NCBI RefSeq assembly: GCF_032118995.1
Contig: NC_092654.1
Location: 12,594,284 to 12,658,283 of the forward strand
Reading direction: 5' to 3'
Length of the DNA: 64,000 nucleotides
Source of the DNA: Asterias amurensis
Taxonomy: Eukaryota; Echinodermata; Asteroidea; Forcipulatida; Asteriidae
Position 1 is the stretch's first letter, and each line of letters opens with the position of its first letter. The notes under the pieces are model-generated. The model saw nothing but the letters and a program-made list of their open reading frames with translations. It made no database searches and was not told the origin of the DNA. Positions 26,074 through 37,700 of the stretch are shown piece by piece. A program made the translations under genes and the position numbers.

Positions 26074-27045
26074 TTATGACGTTAAGTGTCGACTGTCATT
26101 ATCCGTTGCAATATCTGATAGGGATGGAACTCTATCTGTAATGACCCTCGTCCTTTGCACCAACTTTCTTCTCTTTCTTTCTTGGCGATCCGGCTGGTTT
26201 CCCGCCATTCCTCCCGTGGTGTCCCGTCCGCGCGAGAAGTCCGTCGACCGGGCTAGCAACGGTGACGATTTCGTTCGCGTTACGCTTCGACGAGAAACGG
26301 GTGCAGTTCCCATGAGTTCTTGTGTGTGGTCGTTATTCCGTATCCTCGGTAGGACAGTCAGTGATTTGGACATCGGGTGCTGCTGTTCCAGTTTGTCTCT
26401 GGCTTTGACGGCAAGTTTGTCCAGGCGGTGCACCCTGAGACAAGCAGTGCAGTAACGCTGTCCCACGACATCGCAGTAATGCCGGGCGTTCCCTTTGCAA
26501 GTTTGTTGCTGCTGTTGGCCGTCAACTTCCTTAAGCGAAGGCAGCGACATATGCATGCCAAACTTACGGGTTGCTTTGTTCGGAGCATTCCCTCCATAGT
26601 TGGGAAGAAACAAGCTAGTCCTGTCCCGATAGAAGTCGTCAATGTACTTGCGTTCGACCTTCGATTCGGGGTAGCGCAATGCGGGGTCCCGCCCGTCGGC
26701 ACCCGGGTCTACCATAATATCCAGCGTACGGTGAAAAGCATCTCCGTAGATCCCGTTCTTATCAAACCGATTCAGTTCCTCCTGGTTCCCAAATTTCTGC
26801 TCGTGTGACTTATGTTTGAGTTCTGGCGACTGCTCAGAACCAATCTCCAAAGCTTGGTTTTTCTGAAGACGCCGGGTCTCTCTTGGAACCGTCCACATTG
26901 GTTCTTTCTTACGAACGGGTTTCTTGTTACGCATGCGCGAGTTGCCGATGATTGTGAATTTTGAGCAGGGGATCTTCGGTAGAAACTCGGTGCTGACTTC
27001 AACTCCGTGGTCCATAACTGACTTAAAACCTTCACCAGTTTCCAT
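26074..27045 (-). CDS. Intronless basic protein of 323 residues, unrecognised
   Basis: A single open frame starts at METGEGFKSVMDHGVEV and ends DNDSRHLTS. It is clearly more GC-rich than its surroundings, which supports coding. The protein is rich in Lys/Arg, has no signal peptide or membrane helix, contains a short Gln run (GQQQQQTC, about residue 180) followed by a small Cys/His cluster (CKGNARHYCDVVGQRYCTAC), and has a Ser/Arg-rich carboxy end (RSVTRTKSSPLLARSTDF). The middle (YGDAFHRTLDIMV, FYRDRTSLFLPNYGG) looks ordered. I do not recognise the family; a nuclear or cytoskeletal role would be a guess. The first Met is preferred because a TATA-like box lies about 75 bases upstream. The antisense frames also look open over parts of the region but lack this composition. 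Confidence 0.6.
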   Translation of the reverse strand: METGEGFKSVMDHGVEVSTEFLPKIPCSKFTIIGNSRMRNKKPVRKKEPMWTVPRETRRLQKNQALEIGSEQSPELKHKSHEQKFGNQEELNRFDKNGIYGDAFHRTLDIMVDPGADGRDPALRYPESKVERKYIDDFYRDRTSLFLPNYGGNAPNKATRKFGMHMSLPSLKEVDGQQQQQTCKGNARHYCDVVGQRYCTACLRVHRLDKLAVKARDKLEQQHPMSKSLTVLPRIRNNDHTQELMGTAPVSRRSVTRTKSSPLLARSTDFSRGRDTTGGMAGNQPDRQERKRRKLVQRTRVITDRVPSLSDIATDNDSRHLTS

Positions 27046-27120
27046 TTTGCCCGCAGTGAACGTTTTCCCTTGAATAGCAGAGCGAAATGCCGCGTCACAT
27101 TGCTACTGAAAAATCATCAT

Positions 27121-27128
27121 TTTTTATA
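27121..27128 (-). promoter_or_regulatory. TATA-like box of the 323-residue gene
   Basis: On the minus strand it reads AGTATAAAAAATG, placed about 75 bases before the start codon. The distance allows a short 5' UTR. Confidence 0.4.
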
Positions 27129-27840
27129 CTAGATATCAGCAATCATCAGTGTGCACCAAACAAGTTCAGTCTAAATTTCTTGCAATGCAAAATTGCTAGA
27201 CGAAATCCTTCCCTCCTTCCCTTTTTGAGTTTTGCACAACACTATTGTTTATAGCCGAAAGACGATGTTCATTTCTCCAGATAGCTACAAGAAACGGACG
27301 TTAATCATAGCAATGTGATACTGAACAAAAGTTCAGCTGATGCATTTGTCTAGTTTGTCTATGCTTCAGATCTAAAGTGTTCCAGAACTATCGAATCCTC
27401 AACAAATTATTTAGTTTTGAACAAGACCACTGTTTATAGCCGAAGGCAAGATTTTCAGTTCTCCAAATACCCAATAAGCGACGGACGGGATTCCTGCACA
27501 CTTTTGTCCCAGTTTGTTGGTGCATGTCCATCCAAAAATAATGTTATATCTGTCAAGAGTTGTTAGAACATCCCCTCCAACAAATATTCAAAATCTTCAC
27601 AAAACTTCAAGCCATACTCGAACTCATTCCCCTGGTGCCAAACATATTCAGCTATTTATAAAAAGCTGGAATTCGACCCCGTGTGACGTACGGTGGTAAG
27701 TTGTTTCCGTGGTAACTGTAAACGACTGCCATGAATCGGGCAGAGCGAAGGCAGTGATTTGCGAGTCCGTATGTTGAACTCCTGAAATTCAGTCACGTAA
27801 ATAATGCCTATGCCAATTTGATTTATGATGATGGTTTGTG
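27129..27840. other. Spacer between two possibly divergent genes
   Basis: No exon is visible. A short repeat pair TGTTTATAGCCGAAGGCAAG / TTGTTTATAGCCGAAAGACG (around 27245 and 27430) with similar flanks suggests an old local duplication of about 185 bp. Confidence 0.4.
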
Positions 27841-28110
27841 TATAAAGCTCATGCCCTTGACTCCGTATAAACGTCAATGGCGGACACTAAAAAGTGCGAG
27901 TCAAAAAATATGACAACTTTCTGGCTGTCATTTATCGGCTGTCAATTCTCTCTGAATTCCAATGACTCCACGGTACTGGAAACGGGTGATTCCACCAAAT
28001 ATGCGAGCAGCCACGCATCAACGCCAAGCCGGTGGTCCTTAAAAAAACCAGCAATTTTAACTTTACAAATGTTGGCCTATAGTAATCCTTTAAAATGTGG
28101 ACTATTTTAA
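27841..28110 (+). CDS. Possible first exon of a small gene (weak)
   Basis: TATAAAG at 27841-27847 lies 30 bases before TCAATGG (ATG 27877), a good start context. The frame reads MADTKKCESKNMTTFWLSFI and stays open to 28110. A donor-like ACGG|GTGATT near 27984 could join it to the open segment at 28522-28754, but the phase only fits with a poor acceptor. Could be non-coding. Confidence 0.25.
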
Positions 28111-28521
28111 GTAGGATTCCGCTGATGAGTTCATATTCTCCATGTCTAGAACATTTCTAGACTTTTACAACGGCTGTCTTTCCCCCCATAGTCTGCCGTC
28201 TATACTTGTCAAAGTTACACTGAAGTTTTTCCTCCGTGCTGAAGTCGAAAAGCAATTTTAGGCCAGTCGAGTAGTCAACATACACAAACGCTTGGAAACC
28301 TAGTTTCAATTATATTCCCAAAACGTATTATCCACAGGAACACCGCTGGGTAAATGGTCCAAACCGTCTGCTGTGTTTTTCTATAAGGGGAATTTGTTTG
28401 TGGTAAGTGCGACCAACCAACTTGTTGATCGCACAATTAAATCAGCGCTCAATCTAGCCCTTTTGAAACTCTATTTATTCCTCATTGTTGGTGGTGTGTT
28501 TTTCTCTCCCACATGTTACCA

Positions 28522-28754
28522 GTCAAACGGTACCAGGCAACGCTGATTCAGCGGGTGAATTCGCTCTTTGTACCGACCCGGTGAAGTGCTATGAGCCGCC
28601 GGGTCCTCATCCCCGGCCTTCAGTCAACACGGGCTGGTACCACGGAAAAGATTACAATAGAAAAAGGCCACAGCAAATAATCCACCTCTTGAGAATCTTT
28701 AAGCGTGCTTGTACAGGCCTTTGTGTCTATTGTAACCGGTTGAGATTTCGCTGA
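28522..28754 (+). CDS. Possible terminal exon (weak)
   Basis: It follows CCCACATGTTACCAG and reads CTDPVKCYEPPGPHPRPSVN, TGWYHGKDYNRKRP and ends NRLRFR at TGA 28752-28754. Raised GC and Pro/Arg-rich composition resemble coding sequence, but no partner exon is secure. Confidence 0.28.
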
Positions 28755-29228
28755 GTGAACACCTCACAAACATGTAAATTTAGACAAATAACATTTTTGG
28801 CTTGTCAGTGGTGATGATGATGTTGCCCTTCGAACACTCCACAACGCGTGAAAGATAGGTCTGAATTGTTAAACGAATCGCTCAGAAATTAAGGTAAAAA
28901 TTTACACTGCAAAACCTGGAGTTTAAAATTGACACAATGAGTCAAAACTAACACCATGGTGGTAACATTTCTGCCAACATTGGTGTTATTTTAGCAACCA
29001 CCATGTCCATTTTATTTACATAAAGACTGGTCTTTGACAATTACCAAAGGGTTCCAGTGTCTTTAATGGAGCAAAAACGTCATTTTCTAAGTTCAGAATT
29101 AGTACGTCAAAAGATGATTGATATCTTGACGATTAAGTCAGTCAAGTCCACTATTCGGTAAGGACCGAAAAGAATTTCCCATCGGCGATGATAAAGTGCA
29201 ACTGAACACGAAGCAGGGAAGTCATGTT

Positions 29229-29618
29229 TAAAGGAACACGTTGCCTTGGATCGGACGAGTTGGTCAAAACAAAAGCGTTTGTAACCGTTTTTTATAAAAT
29301 GCATATGGGTAGAAAGATGTTGTAAAAGTAGAATACAATGATCCACACAAGTTTGCCTCGAAATTGCGTGGTTTTCCTTCTACTGTGCGAACTAACACGG
29401 TCGGCCATTTATGGGAGTCAAAATTTTGACCCCCATAAATGGCCGATGTGTTAGTCGACGAGGTAAACGGAAAACCACGCAATTTCGAGGCATGTTTGTG
29501 TGGATCATTGTATTCTACTTTTACAACATCTTTCTACCCATATGCATTTCATAAAAAACGGTTACAAACGCTTTTCAAAGACCAACTCGACCGATCCAAG
29601 GCAACGTGTTCCTTTAAC
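29229..29618. mobile_element. PAL-3 foldback MITE, full copy
   Basis: Near-perfect palindrome; ends TTAAAGGAACACGTTGCCTT and complement, centre GGGAGTCAAAATTTTGACCC. Open frames across it are repeat-derived. Confidence 0.8.
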
Positions 29619-29714
29619 TCATTTGTCTGTCATGAACCAGAGCTCCTTGTACAATATCCCCTATCTTCACATTCGGTTGTTTAGTTCTAACATTATTGCA
29701 CTCTTCCTTGTAGC

Positions 29715-30060
29715 CACTATAAAACCTCTCTTGGTAACGATAACGGGGACAGGTTGATAGTATAAAACATTGTGAGAAACGGCTTCCTCTATAAAAGTGA
29801 GGTAGTTTTCGAGAAAGAAGTAATTTTCCACCAATTTGATTTCGAGACCTCAAGTTTAGAATTTGAGGTTTCGAAATCAAGTATCTGGAAGCACACAACT
29901 TCGGGTGATACTTGGGTTGTTTTTCTTTCGTTAATATCTCGCAACTCCGACGACCAATTGAGCTCAAATTTTCGCAGGTTTGTTATTTTATGCATATGTT
30001 GAGATACACCAAGTGAGCAGACTGGTCTTTGACAATTACCAATAGCGTCCACTGGCTTTA
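29715..30060. mobile_element. TTAA-type MITE, left end truncated
   Basis: It begins inside the family (TAAAACCTCTCTTGGTAACG) and ends CAATAGCGTCCACTGGCTTTAA, abutting a PAL-5 copy. Confidence 0.65.
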
Positions 30061-30425
30061 AAGCCATTGGACCCTTTCGGTACAGAAAAAAAAAAGTTCA
30101 CAGATTTACAAATAATTTACAGGGTTTACAGAAGGTTATGGTGAAAGACTTCTCTTGAAATATTAGTCCATGAAATGCTTTACTTTTTGAGAAAACGGTA
30201 AAACAATATAAATTCTCGTTAACGAGAATTACGGATTTGTTATAAACACATGTCATGACACGGCGAAACGCGCGAAAACAGGAGTGGGTTTTCCCGTTAT
30301 TTTCTCCCGACTCCGATGTCCGATTGAGCCTAAATTTCCACAGGATTGTTATTTTATATATAAGTTGTGATACACGAAGTGTGGAACTTGGACAATACTG
30401 TTTACCAAAAGTGTATAATGGCTTA
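30059..30425. mobile_element. PAL-5 MITE (AAGCCATTGGACACTTTCGG family)
   Basis: Arms AAAGCCATTGGACCCTTTCG and TGTATAATGGCTTAAA; centre TTCTCGTTAACGAGAATTAC. A second complete copy in the other orientation is at 33836-34211. Confidence 0.7.
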
Positions 30426-31084
30426 AAGCAATTTTTTTGCTTAAGCAGTTCTATGAAATTGGCCCCTGAATTCATTATATTATAGGATTTAGTTTTCTAT
30501 CAAAATCTTTGGTCGATGCGACTCTGCTATGTTTGAACGATGGGTTCGCGATGGGGAACTATGTGTGATAAAGCATGATTTTGTAAATATTGTGATTTTG
30601 CATGCCTATAGTGAAAAGCAATAATTTCATAGATTTCTGCTTATGTCTGTGGGTTCGTCCATCCCACGGCTTGCTGCATGATGGCTCGATCGAAACAGCG
30701 CCCTCAATGTTACCTTAGTTCACCAGCGTCTTAAACCTAGACTGTAATAAACGATATGTAATGTAGGTTGCAACAGGTCACCATGTTGTTAATCATAAAA
30801 CAACATCAAAATCAAACTCCAAAGACATGAAAGAAGTCGCTTGCAAGGTGTGGTGAGTGACTGAAGGCTATTAACAAAAACTTCATTAAATAGTGTTTGC
30901 TGTATTCCAAAGTTGAAGGTATGTATAAACACATTGCACAGAGCCCTGTGAAAGATTCCGTATCTTGCGACCACCTTTACATAAATTTGTATATTATAAT
31001 CATGTTTGTTAAAAAATATCTAGCTGTCACAAAGTGTCAGTGTCAAGTGTCAGGGGGAGCTAGCAGCTAGCTGTATTGTACCCC

Positions 31085-31140
31085 TAGAACTATTTCGGTT
31101 TCGTCCGGCTATCGTCTCCCGTAAATAGTTCTAGGAGTAG
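31085..31140. repeat. Short hairpin, CCTAGAACTATTT
   Basis: CCCCTAGAACTATTTCGG pairs with CCGTAAATAGTTCTAGGAG; CTGTATTGTA flanks both sides as a possible duplication. Confidence 0.45.
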
Positions 31141-31152
31141 CTGTATTGTATC

Positions 31153-31402
31153 CTCCTCTTTCTTACCAGTTTTCACGGTAGTATGCTTTTTTTTTTTTTT
31201 TTGGAAAAAACTAATGATCCCATATCAACCGATGCCCTAATTATCTTCGTTTGTCAATATGAAGTATGCAACCATATCCTCTGCTTACCAGTTATCACAC
31301 TATTATGCCTTTTTCTTTGAATTGGGAAAAAAATAATGATGCAATATATCAACCGATGCCCTAATTATCTTCATGTGTTAATACGAAGTATGCAAACATA
31401 TA
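31153..31402. repeat. Direct tandem duplication of about 125 bp
   Basis: Two adjacent copies share CATATCAACCGATGCCCTAA (second reads TATATCAACCGATGCCCTAA) followed by TTATCTTC and a GAAGTATGCAA block. Confidence 0.65.
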
Positions 31403-32643
31403 TTAAAACTTGATGGACATTGAAATGTTCACACCACACACCGATCTTGGATGACTTCAACTGGCCCCATTTGTTTTGAGTTTTTCCTATTTTCACGGCA
31501 AACAAGAAAGTATGGTTTCCCGGTGAAGCCATACATGGAAGAAACATCTGCAGTGACTACAAGTGTTCTTTGAGACTCTGTGTATGACTGTATAGTCAGC
31601 AGTTGCCTTCATTTTATTCAAAATATTTTTTTATTAAATTTTTAAAATTACCATGGTAACTTGCAAAAAATTTAAAAAAATAAAACAAAAATAAAAAGTG
31701 TGAATAATAACTGGCTTCAAAATCTGATTTCTATTTATTTTTTTTCTACTTTTTTTCTTAATATTTATAATAAAGCGTATTAAGAAACAGTGATAATTGA
31801 ATCAGCAAGCTGATGTTTAAATTTTAATATAAATAATAGTATTGATACGAGGGTTACAAAATAAAAATCTCAAAAAATATTAGAAAATGATATAAGGCAC
31901 ATGGCTTCTTTAAGCCTCGGTATTTTGCTTTAAGAATGCTAAGCAAAACATTCAGTCACATGATTTTGATCATCATGAATTGTGAATTGAAATAGCGTTT
32001 GATGAAACTTTTTCGGTGGGCAAATATTTTTTTATGGCCTCAACATTATGACATATTTTTGTACCTTGTAGAAATGCCTAAAATACCAACTTTTTTGCAT
32101 TTACAAGTGCAAATGACCAGTGGAGCCTTACGTGTTTCTAAGTTTTGGTCAAAGAAGAGGAGACTCTTTGCTTGGCAAATAAAACCACACAATTTTTATC
32201 TAGGGACTGTTTACATCGCGCACAGAGAGGTAAAAGATTTGCCACGATATTAGGGACACCTCGAAAACAGGACCTCCTACGATATATTAAGACTTGAAAG
32301 TGTGAATAATTACTAGCTTTCAAATCTGATTTTTAAGAACTCGTCACCTACTACTACTCTTTTATTCCCTTATTATTGTGCACAAAATGTATTATCGCAT
32401 GCTACTGTAGTTTTACTTGGGTAATTTCAACATGTGCTATTTTTGTAAATGTAATGTATACCAGCATTGAGCATTGAAATAAATGTTTTACTGACTTCCA
32501 TAGGAACGTGGAAGTTCAAGTCCAAACAGGATTGTCAAAAGTAAATAAATACATTTCCTGAACCATCAATATCATTGTCAATTCATCATCAAATCTACCT
32601 AGCCATATAGGACTCTTTCTCTATACACAGATAGTCCTAACTA

Positions 32644-33345
32644 TAAATGGTCCGTTTCTGGGGCGGAAAATTTTCAAAGCCTCATAACTCAAATCTTAGG
32701 CCATGAGAATGAAAGTTTTAGATTTGCGTTCCGGCATTTTTGAAATGACGTGAGTTTTTTTTTCATTTTTCATTATTCATTATTTTGCACACGAAGATGC
32801 ACAATCTTCAAATTGCGCAAACTGGAGCTCGATACACAAATTTGCCTATTCTGCATAGCGCAAATTAAAAATTGCGCAGAATATTTTTGCGCAAATTTGT
32901 TGATTGCGCTCACAAATCCGTAATTTTCGTGGAAATAATGCAGCTCCCAACATTAAAAAATTCACGTTTTGATTGTTTTCTCACTGTGTTGTCTTCTGCA
33001 GTGCGTACGCGTAAATACCTTCGCGTGCAAGATGCAAGACACGTGAATTGGTCACTGTATCTTGACTGCACAGCATTAACACGCAAACGCAACACAAGAT
33101 TTGCGTGTCTTGCATACACACACATGGCAGACTGTGGGAGTATAAAACAAAATGGGAATGCCTAAACATTGGGAGCTGCATTATTTCATGAAAATGACGG
33201 ATTTTTGAAGAATATATGACGATCAAAACCCAGCGCAGGAAAATATACAGTGTAGGCTGCCATTGAATGTGAATCTGTTGAAATTAGTGGTTTCTTGCAG
33301 GTAAGATTTGAGTTATGAAGCTTTGAAAATTTTCTGCCTCAGAAA
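32644..33345. repeat. Large composite foldback, about 700 bp
   Basis: Outer arms (GAAAATTTTCAAAGCCTCAT versus ATGAAGCTTTGAAAATTTTC) and inner arms (AATGCAGCTCCCAACATT versus AATGTTTAGG...GGGAGCTGCATT region) pair. The core holds ACACGTGAATTGG and CTTGCATACACA blocks that pair again. Confidence 0.6.
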
Positions 33346-33515
33346 TGGACCCTGTACATGTAGTACAATACGAAAGTGTAAGACCACCAGGGCTAGTCTA
33401 TACCTCTTCTTAGCAAATAAGGCACATTGAATGGGATTTAAAAAGAGTTTTGAAGTCCCTATCAGAATGAAGATTTGGCTAAGGTAAGTAGGCACTAGTT
33501 CTACCTCCAGTAAAC

Positions 33516-34382
33516 AGACAAAGGGCCTGACAAAGATGAGGGGTCTCCTATCTCAAATGTCAACGGCATGCTCACTTTAAAGCCCTTGAGTGTTAAAATC
33601 CAAGCAAAACCTAAGGCATTAAAAAAAAAAAAATTTTATGTTGGCATAAACCTGACCTACCCTAAAAATATGGTCGACCCTAAATGTTTTTATTTATTCA
33701 AGGGAAGAAATTTAACGATTAAAATCTATTAAAGACATAAAATATAAAATAAATGTCATCAAGAGTTTAAAAATGTACTATTTGTTGTGTGAAGCCTTGT
33801 TTTCTTTTGTTATCGTGTATACTATACTACCAGCTTAAAGCCATTGGACACTTTCGATAAACAGTATTGTCCAAGGCCCACACTTCGTGTATCACAACTT
33901 AAATAAATAAATTACAAACCTGTGAAAATGAAGGCTCAATCGGTCATCGGAGTAGGGAGATACAAACGGGAAAACCAAGCCTTGTTTCCGCACGTTTTGC
34001 CGTGTCATGACATGTGTTTATAATAAATCTGTAATTCTCGACATCGAGAATTAATCATTGTTTTAATGTTTTCTCAAAAATTAAAGCATTTCTTGGAATG
34101 ATATTTAAAGAGCAGTCTTTAACCATTACCTTCTGTAAATCCTGTACCTTATTTGTAAATCTGTGAACTTTTATTTTTGTTTTCTGTTCCGAAAATGTAC
34201 AATGGCTTTAGCAGACAAAGGGCCTGACAAAGATGAGGGGTCTCCTATCTCAAATGTCAATGGCATGCTCATTTTAAGCACTTGAGTGTTAAAATCCAAG
34301 CAAAACCTAAGGCATTAAAACAAAATGTTATGTTTGTGTGTAGCCTTGTTTTCTGATGTTATCGTGTATACTACCAGCTTAA
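33516..34382. repeat. Direct duplication with a PAL-5 MITE between the halves
   Basis: A block of about 110 bp (GGCCTGACAAAGATGAGGGG ... AATCCAAGCAAAACCTAAGG) occurs at 33516-33625 and 34211-34320, and the following block (GCCTTGTTTTCT, GTTATCGTGTATACTA) at 33790-33836 and 34340-34382. A PAL-5 copy fills 33836-34211. Confidence 0.65.
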
Positions 34383-34562
34383 GAAAACATGTAATTTGTT
34401 GCTGGGAGGGGGAAAAATCTTTCTTATTTTTGGGGGCCCGTTACGCCAACATAACATTTTTTTTATCGAATGGAACAGCAACAGGTTCACATACAACTAA
34501 TGTCTAGTTGTATTTTTACTATTTTTTAAAATTTTTATCAGATCCAGCAGATTGTCCTTACA

Positions 34563-34764
34563 ATGGCAGAGCAAGAACAGCAGCACGCTAACGCTGATGA
34601 GGAATGGGATTGGGAGAACTCCAAACTGAGCAAGGTTAAACAAGCCTTTAAGGAAGAGTTCATCGCCCGTATAGCACTAGATAAGGGGCATCGCTTGATG
34701 GACATAGGATGCGCTGAGGGTGAATTCTTGGACCAGCTGTCTAGCCAAGTCCATTCCATTGTAG
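34563..34764 (+). CDS. Methyltransferase exon 1
   Basis: It starts TTACAATGGCAG; the frame reads MAEQEQQHANADEEW to LDQLSSQVHSIV and ends at GTAG|GTAGGT in phase 1. It holds SAM-binding motif I (DIGCAEGEF). The 21 bases before the ATG probably belong to the same exon after an acceptor at 34540-34541. Confidence 0.85.
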
Positions 34765-37700
34765 GTAGGTAGGTGTTTGGAGAAGTTGAACAATGTACAT
34801 GTACGCCTCTATTTCCCGCCTTCGTGCATCACCAATCCACCTAAGCAGCATGCAGCATCAGAGTCCAGCTTTCTCCAGAAGACGATCAGAGCATACTGAT
34901 CGAAATGTCGAGTTGAAACCAACGGTTCTTTTCAGAACCACCCCAACTCATTAGAGATTACATGGTGTTACCGCAAACCTTTCTATATCGTATTTCCACC
35001 AAGCAAAGTTTCAAATCCTACTGATGTACATGTAGAGAGGCATAAATTTCATTATGGGTTGTTATGGGTTTTCATTTATGGTGCTTTGTCAAACCCCTAG
35101 GGGCATATCAAAGCGCTCGTTGTTTGTTTTCAAAGGAATGATCCGAGCTTAATTTGATTTCTGAGACCCATTGGTTTGACAAGCATCTAGAGCACATTTT
35201 GCAGCCACTGCCTGAAACACGGGGGCAAAGCTGGTGTACTATTGGTTTTTTTTACGTGCATTACACAATATATTGGGTTCTTTTATGTGCATTACACAGC
35301 ATAATAGACCTACGGCTTTGCATCTCATTCGGAGGATTGCTTAAAGACACAAGTGTCAAGACCAGCCCTGGACTCCACCCACACTCTGATGATTAGAAAC
35401 ACCACAGAGTGTGAGACCAGGGCCCAATTTCATGGCTCTGCTTACCGCCGAATTCTGTGCTTACGATCACGATTTCCCGCTTACGTGCAAGCGCAGAATT
35501 TCTGCGCTAGCCTTGTAAGCCTAGAATGCCTAATAACGGGGAGTACGCACGCGCAGAAGCCAAAATACGCCGCTAACACGTGAAATATGCTTGCTGTAAT
35601 CACAGAATTCCCTGCTTCCTAAGCGCCGATTCTGTGCTTACGGTAAGCAGAGCCATGAAATTGGGCCCAGTGCTCTTGGCCGACTGGCTGCTTGGCTAGT
35701 ATACTGTCCTGGGCCCAAATTCATAGAGTTGCTATAGTCACAAAAATTAGCTTAGCACGAAATTTCTTCCATTTATTGCATATTGCTTGTTACTGGTATT
35801 CAGCTGTTGTTTGCTTATCCTGAAAATCATGTGGAAATTTGGTTGGTAATCTTGTTTTTATCCAGGCAAAAAATTCATGCTAAGCAAATTTTTGTGCTTA
35901 GCAGCTCTATGAAATTGGGCCTAGCTTGAGGTGTATCTAACCAGCATTATACAACCAGCCAAACTTGATTTAAAAAAAACATGGGAGTCCGGAATTAGCT
36001 TTCAAAGCTCAGTGTAATATTTTAACCACACTGGTATGAAGTCAGTGCAAGTAAATACCTGTGTGGATACCTGCCCCTGTTCCATGGGCCTTGAGCTATC
36101 CTGGAACCTTCTCACCTTCTTTGGAGTATGCAGCACCAGTAGCCAAATTTTCGAAGCAATAATGGTTTTAGTGTCTTGTTTAAAGGAACACATTGCTTTG
36201 GATCGGTCGAGTTGGTCTTTGAAAAGCGTTTGTAACCGTTTGCTATAACATTCTCTGCTGATCAGTTCACTTCCACCCTTTCTTATTCTGTACAGGTATT
36301 GACATTGATGCTGGCGAGATTAAAAAGGCAAACGAGAAAAACACCTGCCCCAACATCATCTACAAGGTGGCAGACTTTGGGACCGATCTGGGTGACTGCA
36401 GTAAGGAATGGCAGAACAACTTTGATACCATTATGAGTGGCTTTACGCTGCACTTCATTGAAGACCAGCCGAAAGCTCTGAAGAACATGTACGACTGTCT
36501 GAAGCCAGGAGGGAAGTTGCACCTAACGTACATCGGGGACAAGCGTGGCTGGACGACTAAGGCAGAGGCTTATGTCAGGAACCATCCAAAATGGGGACCA
36601 CTTGTCAAGGTTTGTGTTGTTTAAAAGTAGGGTCAGTCCTTCACAATTTTCCAGTACCCCCCAAACCCCCCGCTGCCCTTGCAAATATATTCAGATGGAT
36701 GTAGTGCCCTTAAACAAAAAAGGAAAAGCAATGTCTCCCCCCCTCACTGAAAAGCAATACCCCCACTGGACACTATGGTAAATTTGGCACATGCCCCTGG
36801 CCCCATACATAACACAAAGTGTGCATATAATACATGTACAGCGTATGTACACATACTGTACATGTACGGTACACTCACTGTACATGTACGGTACACTCAC
36901 TGTACATGATTACTTTCTAAGTAGCGCCCTGATGGTTTTGTGTCTGCCAAAACTTGGGGCGGAGCTCATTATGCTATTGTTCACTAAAAAGCAACCTGTT
37001 CTCATTGGTTGCTGGTTGACCTATTCACTCTCGCTGCGATGTCAATCACAACGTTCTGCAAGCAATCGCACGTGCTCGTTGACGTAAACAAGCAAGTGGC
37101 TGTTGTAAAATATGGCAATGGCGCCGGGCGAGAGAGACATCTCTACTCGGTCCAGTAGGTTGTTTACTGTAAGTCGCTGGAAACCAATGGTGTATAATTT
37201 GCAACGGTACATCGTAGTCACAACTTTGCTATACTGTTCTCGCTGTACAATGTACTGTACATACAATGTATACGTTGTTAGTGTATGCACTGCGTGCAGA
37301 TCGCGAATCGTGCCGGGCCACGCCACACTACACTACGCCAACAGCCTTGAGTCAAGGCTACGTGTGGGTAGAAGCCTATGGTTTATTTATTTAAAAATGT
37401 TTTCGCAGCACACTGCTAAATTGCAACAGCATTCTCAATCATTAAAAAAATAACAATCGTTAAAGGCAGTGGACACTATTGGTAATCACTTAAAATAATT
37501 ATTAGCATAAAACCTTTCTTGGTGACGAGTAATGGGGAGAGGTTGATGGTATAAAACATCGTGAGAAACGGCTTCCTCTGAAGTGGCATAGTTTTTGAGA
37601 AAGAAATAATTTTCCTTGAATTTGATTTCGAGACCTCAGATTTAGAACTTGAGGTCTCGAAATCAACCATCTAAACGCACACAACTGCGTGTGACAAGGG

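Larger units (their letters stand above)
28755..34541. other. Repeat-rich spacer without a supported gene
   Basis: Individual repeats are listed separately. The parts 30480-31080 and 31410-32640 are AT-rich and hold nothing I can identify. Confidence 0.5.
34765..36295. other. Methyltransferase intron 1
   Basis: It contains the 34867-35020 repeat with a hammerhead-like hairpin, a SINE split by a GGGCCCAATTTCATGG MITE (35335-35706) and a PAL-3 fragment (36180-36249). Confidence 0.55.

Noticed and set aside
29229-29684. Several overlapping open frames on both strands
   Set aside because: They are translations of the palindromic PAL-3 element and reappear at other copies, including 17919-18306.
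36691-36900. Cys/Tyr-rich minus-strand frame
   Set aside because: It is produced by TGTACA-type short repeats in a methyltransferase intron.
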